A DNA stretch of 64,000 bases from Odobenus rosmarus divergens (lineage: Eukaryota > Chordata > Mammalia > Carnivora > Odobenidae): positions 1,393,863-1,457,862 of the forward strand of contig NW_004451010.1 in NCBI RefSeq assembly GCF_000321225.1, read 5' to 3'. Positions 58,521 to 64,000 of this stretch are shown in pieces (position 1 is the stretch's first letter; every line of letters starts with the position of its first letter). The notes below the pieces were generated by a model. It made no database searches. It saw only the letters and a list, made by a program, of their open reading frames with translations, and was not told where the DNA came from. The translations under genes and the position numbers were made by a program.

Positions 58521-59444
58521 GCCTGGACTCAATCGCCACCAGATACTTCCCTCACCTGCTGTCCCAGACTGCCTCGAGTTTAACAGCTTTGCCCATTAAT
58601 TGTATTTCCCTGCTCTTCCCATTCGCCTTCCATTGAGGTCTGATGTTGTAAATCCTCTCTAGAAGGCAAGAGGCATGTGCAGTGTCTCACCGGCATAGTG
58701 ATGGAAGGAAGCGACCGTTGAAATAATAAACACCCCGGGAAGGGAGCAACTGAGCAGAGTGATGCTGGAGGCACGTGTGGGGACCAGGCAGAGCAGGTGC
58801 GAAACCGTCATGCAGGCAGGGATGGCTGATAAACGCCTACTGTTTGGCAGAAGTTTTGCCACCGAAATGAAGTTCAAGGTGAAAGGCAGATCTCAGACCC
58901 CAGCAAACTGGTTTAGCTTGTGATCGACCTTGCACACAGTACAATTTCAGTCATTTCCCCCCACCCCCATGATTTTTAATGCCGCTTTCATTGGAAAATG
59001 CATTTTAATTTCCGACAAGGTACACCAGGACTCAAATGCCCCGTAGGGGTCATGGTGATTCAAGGGCCTCTTCTAGCAAGTGGGTGAGGGAAAATAACAT
59101 ATTAACTCTCCCTCTGCCAAGCCCCAGGTGAGGAGCCAAGATTGAGGCATTAACAGGGAAGAGCCTCGGGAGGTCCGGGCTCAGGGGTGTAGGCAGAGGT
59201 CCAAGCTCCTTGTAGATTTTCTACCCGGAAGGTGGCAGAAGTGCCAGGCTTTTCCAGGAACTGCAGCTCAGGAGTCAGGGGGACTGTGAGCTAGATGGGA
59301 CCAGTGGGGAACGTGCTGGAATAAAGAGCTGCTAGCTACACAGTCCAACTGGTAAACAAGGCCAGCTCTGCCATCCCCCCGGTCCCATCTGGCTCACCTT
59401 CACCCTGGCACTTCGGCCGTCCTGACTGCTGAGGTGACACTGGA
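58521..59444. other. Intergenic sequence, nothing recognised
   Basis: No gene or clear repeat is visible in about 920 bases. Confidence 0.4.
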
Positions 59445-59910
59445 GGGGAATGTGGTAGACAGAAGGAGGGCCCCCCGAGACATATCCAGTCCTAACCCCA
59501 GGGACCTGTGAATATGTCACCTTACTGACAAAAGGACTTGGCGAATGTGATTAAGTTAAGGATCTAAAGATCAGGAGATTAGCTTGGATTATTCAGGTGG
59601 GTTCAATATAATTGCCAGGGTCCTTATAAGGAAAAAGAGGGGTGGGGTGGGGTAGAAGGAGGTTCTGAGAGAGATTTGAGGATGGATAAAGGGGCCATGA
59701 GTCAAGGAAAGGAGGCAGCTTCTAGGAGCTGAAAGACATGGAAATGGATTCTCCCTTAGACACACAGCCTTGCCGACACCTTGATTTTAGCCACATCAGA
59801 CCTGTTTGGGACTTTTGACCTCCAGAACTGTAAGAGCACAAATGTGTTTTGTTTTAAGCCACTCGGTTTGTATAGTTGGTTACAGCAGGCATAGGAAACC
59901 AACACAGGGG
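59445..59910 (+). mobile_element. MaLR-like solo LTR (MLT1/MST type), plus strand
   Basis: CCAGTCCTAACCCCAGGGAC, TGTGAATATGTCACCTTACT, GATTAAGTTAAGGATCTAAA, GTCCTTATAAGGAAAAAGAG, CCGACACCTTGATTTTAGCC, CTCCAGAACTGTAAGAGCAC, TTTTGTTTTAAGCCACTCGG and CAGGCATAGGAAACCAACAC are in order. It is the best preserved of the three similar LTRs here. Confidence 0.75.
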
Positions 59911-62900
59911 CACAGGGGGACGCAGGTGCCCAGCCGAATGCCTGTAGACAAGGATTGGACAAAGTGCAGGGAGGGGGTGTGTGTGAGGACAGAGCCTTGG
60001 CTGCCCTGTGGTCTCTGTGTTCCCCTCCACTGCCGTCCACACTTGTAAATTGTGCCCCCCCCATCCCAGACCCTTTCCCAGAGCGTGTGGGAGACTTGTG
60101 TTTGGAGCCAGGCACCCACCTCTAGTTTCTGAGCTAGAAATACACAAAATAACTTCCTTCAGAGCTAAAGGGCTGATGATTAGGCCCTTGATTTGGGGGC
60201 TCCTGCCCATTTCCTGGGTCACACTGGAGTGCCCCAGTGTGTTTCTCGTCCAAAGTGTTTTCCTTGCTCTAGTTTTGAACTATTCAGCTGATGGAACTGC
60301 TCGCTCTCTCCCTCTCTCCCTCTCTCCAGCTTCCTGGGAGTCTTGGTTCATCACATCCATTAGCACTTCCCTGTTTCTCCACAGCAGGAGATTTTCAAAG
60401 CATTGCTTCAAATGGCAGCCCCCTCCCCTCTAGCAGTGTGTTGGCATCCTGGCTCTGTTCTGGTTCCCTCCCTGTACTTTGGCAGTGGAGACATCCCAGG
60501 TGGCCTCTCTGTATTGTGAGACCTGTTTCTGGTTGGAGAAAGCTGTGTGCCCTTGGGATTGCATTCCTTTGCAGTGGTTTTCTCTGCTTGGGAAGATAAT
60601 CACTTTGAGAGCCAATGGAGAAAGTGGAAAAAAAAAAAAAAAAAGACCCAAGGTGCATAAAACCTGCTTTCAGCCTTAATTCTGGAGTTTTCCTTGTTTT
60701 ACCCGAGTTGACTGTGATCACAGGGCATTGATTGCATGGGCTGCCTGACAAGGGTCTGAACAAAGACAGGAGACTTTTCTCCAGCTTCCGGCACAAACGC
60801 CCTTGCTGTGGGCACCCAATCAGATAAGGATGGGAAGAGGTGTATCTGGTTTATGGCAAGAGCATCTTGCTCTCTGAATTGCTAGATGGAAATCAGACTG
60901 TGTTTTGTTGTTAAGCATCCAGAACACATTATTAATTGAATGTGGAGGACAGCATTAGGCAGGATTAGCTACGTAGCTAACCAGCAGCTTTTGAGGCTTA
61001 GAACATTGACAACCAAGATTTCAAAAAATAATAATGCCTTCATAAGTCCAAATATCAATGGAAGGTATTTAATCCAGTTGCATTTTGTTTTTAAGATCCT
61101 TTTCTTATTATCTAGCCAGAGCTATGGATAATAGGAACTTTTATACAAGCGAAAGCCTCCACGAATCTATGGGCCAAACGTAGATGAAGTCAGTTGGAAG
61201 GGCAACAGCAGAGAAACTGGCTCCTAACAACCAAGAACATATTATATTGACCAAAAAATTATAAACAACCGGGATTATGTTATATTAACAACAACGACAA
61301 AAGTACGTGCCCTTTGGAAGCTTCTAGTGAAACAATTTTGTAAAATGGCATGCATGCTGACACCCCCTTCCTGTGACAGTGGCAGACATCAGTAATCGAC
61401 CACCATACTCTCCCTGCTAGACCAAAATGTTGCATCAAAATCCTCTGCACGGTCAGGGGACAAGGTTTGCCATAAGATGAAACTCTAGTCTGCACATTAG
61501 TCCCCCATCGGGAACTTCATTCAAAATCCCTTTAGATTTTGAGGATTTAGCTCTGTAGGATGTCTATATGTCTGGAGCAGTGTGTTAGGCCCTGGGACAA
61601 AAGGGATACAGGGAGGTTTTGTTGAGCTAACTGGAATTTGTAAGGTAGGGGAAGTCCTCCCAGGAGAGAGAATATTTCAGTTGGCCCTTTAAAGGGAAAG
61701 GGGGAATCAAGACCACAAGAGAGAAACAAGAGCGTGAATAGCCAAGACGATAAAAAGCATGCTCCTGGCACATTCCAGGTCACATAAGGACAGGGTAGGG
61801 GATATGGCTAGGAAAATAGGCTGAAGTCTTTGTGGAAAGGGCCTTGGATGCCATACTAGGGGAGTTTCCTGCAGCAAATGGAGAGTTGACGGTGGTTTAT
61901 GAAGAGTGACCCTAAGCCATCTACGTTTTAGAAACCTAACTCTTCCTGCAGCATGTGGAAGCCATTTGCACGGGCTGGACTCAGAGAAGGGAATCAAATC
62001 TCTTAAAGGAGAGGGTGTAATCCCTCCATCCCCCTTCTGACATTACAAAGCCTTACGGTCAGCTCATCTCTGAATTGATGACCTTGATCCAGATGCCTCT
62101 TCCTGAATTGCGGGAGAGTCTCTCCTGCTCCCCTTCTCCCACACGGCTGGTGGCCTCTAGTGACCTGATCAGCCCGCTAGATTGGAGTCTCCCCGAGGGC
62201 AGGGGCCTGGAGAAGTCCCCTGTCATCCCAGTACCAGCCTATTCCCCACCCACAGCAGATGTCCCACAGATGTTTGTCGAACTAATTCCCTGTAGGAGAT
62301 TCCTCTTTTTATTACATGCACCTCTACCCCATATTCTGCCCCATTGAGCAGATCTCCCCATTTTACAAGCAGGGAAGCCTCTTCCCAGGCTCCTCTCTCT
62401 CACCCCCTTCCCCCTGAACAGCAGGTGTCCTTCCTTCATCCCCCCAAACCCAGTTCACACTCCTCTCTTCTAAGAAGTCTATTCTGAGTGATACGCAGAC
62501 ATTCTTCCAGAGCTTGGGCTTTATGAATCCCCGGGGTATACACTCCTCCCAGGCCCCTGCCTCCAGGGAAGGCTACTCTGCCCCTTTGTTTCCAAAGGCT
62601 TCGTTAGCTCAGGCTCAGAAAAGGTAGAACTAGCAGCGGCCGTCCCAGCCACCTCTGCCGTGGCATGGCGGAGGAACTGAAGCCCTATCGTACCCTGTCC
62701 GTGAGTGGCAGAGTCAGGATTAGCTTGGTCTCCTGACCTCTCCACCATCTATAAAAACTTGAAGCTGTCTCTCCTATTCACGGAGTATGTGATCCATGAA
62801 CTTTCTGCAAACAGTTGTTAATGGAGGTGACAACCATATATAGATTACTCTGAAAGAAACATTTTTCTTTTTCAATTAAAATCCATTTTATACCACAGTG

Positions 62901-63514
62901 CACGGAACGTGATTTTTAGGGGGTGATCGTGCTTTAGAAGGCGTTTGGCAGTCTTGTCTCCCAATGTTCACATAAATCCCAGTTGCTGTCACTGTATTGG
63001 CAATGGGGTCAATACAAATTAGCACTGCAGGGGCAGAGTTAGTAGACAGTGTGTCGGAAGGAGGAAACCCTGGTAAAACACCCACCGCAGGGTCTCACAC
63101 TCGTTACTTTGTTATTGTTGTTGGTGTTTCTTTGTGTTTCGAGATGCTGCAGCTCAGGCCTGAGCTGTCCCTTTCTCCCTGAAGGATCTAGGAGACACCC
63201 AGGGTGGGGGGAAGGGACTGATGGGTGATGGGGCCTGCTGGGTGACTTGCACTTATTAAGTCCCAACTCAGGGTCCAGGACAGCGCCGGCTTCCGTGTCT
63301 CGTTTATTCCTCTCACAGCCAGCGAGGCAGGCATGGTCTGTGACTGAGTGGACTTCATTACATTGCGGGTACCTTCGGGGCCTAGCTGTCAGCTACACGC
63401 TATTGTCGCGAAAATGTTATAAATTGTGCCTTGTGTTCATTTGTTTATCTTTGCATTACGCATGCTGTTTTAGAGGATAAATAATTTGCATTGATGGGTT
63501 TCCTTTCCGGAGAA
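59911..63514. other. Intergenic sequence, mostly unique
   Basis: No gene is recognised. A plus-strand LINE-2-like 3' part lies at about 62090-62330 (CTAGATTGGAGTCTCCCCGA with GGCAGGGGCCTGG) and an A-run of 18 at about 60627-60644. The frames of 100-140 codons between 59750 and 60800 overlap on both strands and show no known domain. Confidence 0.4.
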
Positions 63515-63640
63515 GGGGTTAAGAATAGCTCCTTACCAGTGTGGTTGTGAGAATGACATGAGGTGATGCACGTAAGCTGATCAGAACAGTGTCGGACAAG
63601 GGGCACCCACTCAAAGTTAAATTGTAGTTACTATACTGAT
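63515..63640 (+). repeat. MIR 3' part, plus strand
   Basis: AGAATAGCTCCTTACCAGTG, GTGAGAATGACATGAGGTGA and CAGAACAGTGTCGGACAAGG resemble the MIR 3' half. Confidence 0.5.
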
Positions 63641-63876
63641 GGTGGTTGATACTGTTTGGGTTTGTTTAATGTTACATGTTTTCTTTCCTTTTTAACATGA
63701 AGCTAATTCTTTTTCTAATAACAGATGTAACACAAGAAAAACATAAAACGGAGACTAGCAATAAATCATATTAAACACTTTTAATACCTTGGCTAGATTA
63801 TTTTAGATCCTTTCTGTATACATATGCACACACATATGAGTACATGTAAACACACATACGTATAAAATGTATTTCC

Positions 63877-63989
63877 AGGGGCGCTTGGCTGGCTCAGTTG
63901 GAAAAGCATGCGACTCTTGATCTCTGGTCATGAGTTCGAGCCCCACATTGGGGGTAGAGAGAACTAAAAAAAATAAATAAACTTTCAAA
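63877..63989 (+). mobile_element. SINEC-type SINE of an older, short subtype, plus strand
   Basis: GGGGCGCTTGGCTGGCTCAG, then CGACTCTTGATCTCTGGTCA, GTTCGAGCCCCACATTGGGG and GTAGAGAGAACTAAAAAAAA. It has the tRNA-Lys-like body but lacks the long CT-rich middle of the other copies. The flanking duplication AAAATGTATTT (63864-63874 and 63990-64000) uses the last bases of the window. Confidence 0.88.
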
Positions 63990-64000
63990 AAAATGTATTT

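Overview
This window is a nuclear genomic segment from a carnivore, most probably a caniform of the arctoid group (bear, seal or mustelid type). At least fifteen copies of the tRNA-Lys-derived carnivore SINE (SINEC) are present. They carry the typical GGGCGCCTGGGTGGCTCAGT head, CT-rich middle and AATAAAATCTTT-A tail. One young LINE-1 3' end has the caniform-type 3' UTR. No copy has the dog-specific SINEC_Cf head or the cat-specific middle, which is why I favour an arctoid; that assignment rests on remembered consensus sequences. There is no bacterial-type gene organisation, no operon and no CRISPR array.

The only functional protein-coding sequence I can support is the last coding exon of LPAR3 (lysophosphatidic acid receptor 3), at 14115-14443 on the + strand. 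It is preceded by a good splice acceptor and followed by a roughly 1.45-kb 3' UTR ending near the AATAAA at 15876. It encodes the end of TM6, extracellular loop 3, TM7 with NPIIY, and the cytoplasmic tail. Bases 1-14114 are therefore the last intron of LPAR3. About 15.9 kb to 64 kb is the gene desert downstream of it; in human the next gene on that side is SSX2IP.

Two retrocopies of cellular transcripts lie in the desert. The first is a full-length PSMA1 (proteasome alpha-1) processed pseudogene (20709-22038) with its poly-A tail and a perfect 10-bp target-site duplication. It is inactivated only by two nonsense codons, and a younger SINE sits in its 3' UTR. The second is a short GC-rich retrocopy on the minus strand (23121-23606) with a 15-bp duplication, whose A-tail has grown into a TTTC/TTCC microsatellite; its parent gene was not recognised.

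Much of the rest is layered transposon history. It includes a 5'-inverted (twin-primed) LINE-1 at about 3990-5787 and a young truncated LINE-1 at 10817-11542. A strongly decayed minus-strand LINE-1 block spans about 35040-40760 and is broken by several later insertions, among them a small L1-style insertion of LTR-like sequence (39342-39490) and an unexplained 2-kb segment (37256-39250). Two LINE-2 copies retain reverse-transcriptase coding remnants. There is also a Tigger1-derived MITE (33085-33576), MER5-type hAT fragments, three MaLR-like LTRs, and numerous MIR and LINE-2 fragments. Regions with no recognisable feature are listed as such.

I found no undescribed biological system. The most useful leads are the unidentified GC-rich retrocopy, the CpG cluster at 31750-31970, the 2-kb insert, the LTR-like retroposon and two candidate conserved non-coding elements. 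All repeat family names come from memory of consensus sequences, so boundaries without a target-site duplication are approximate.
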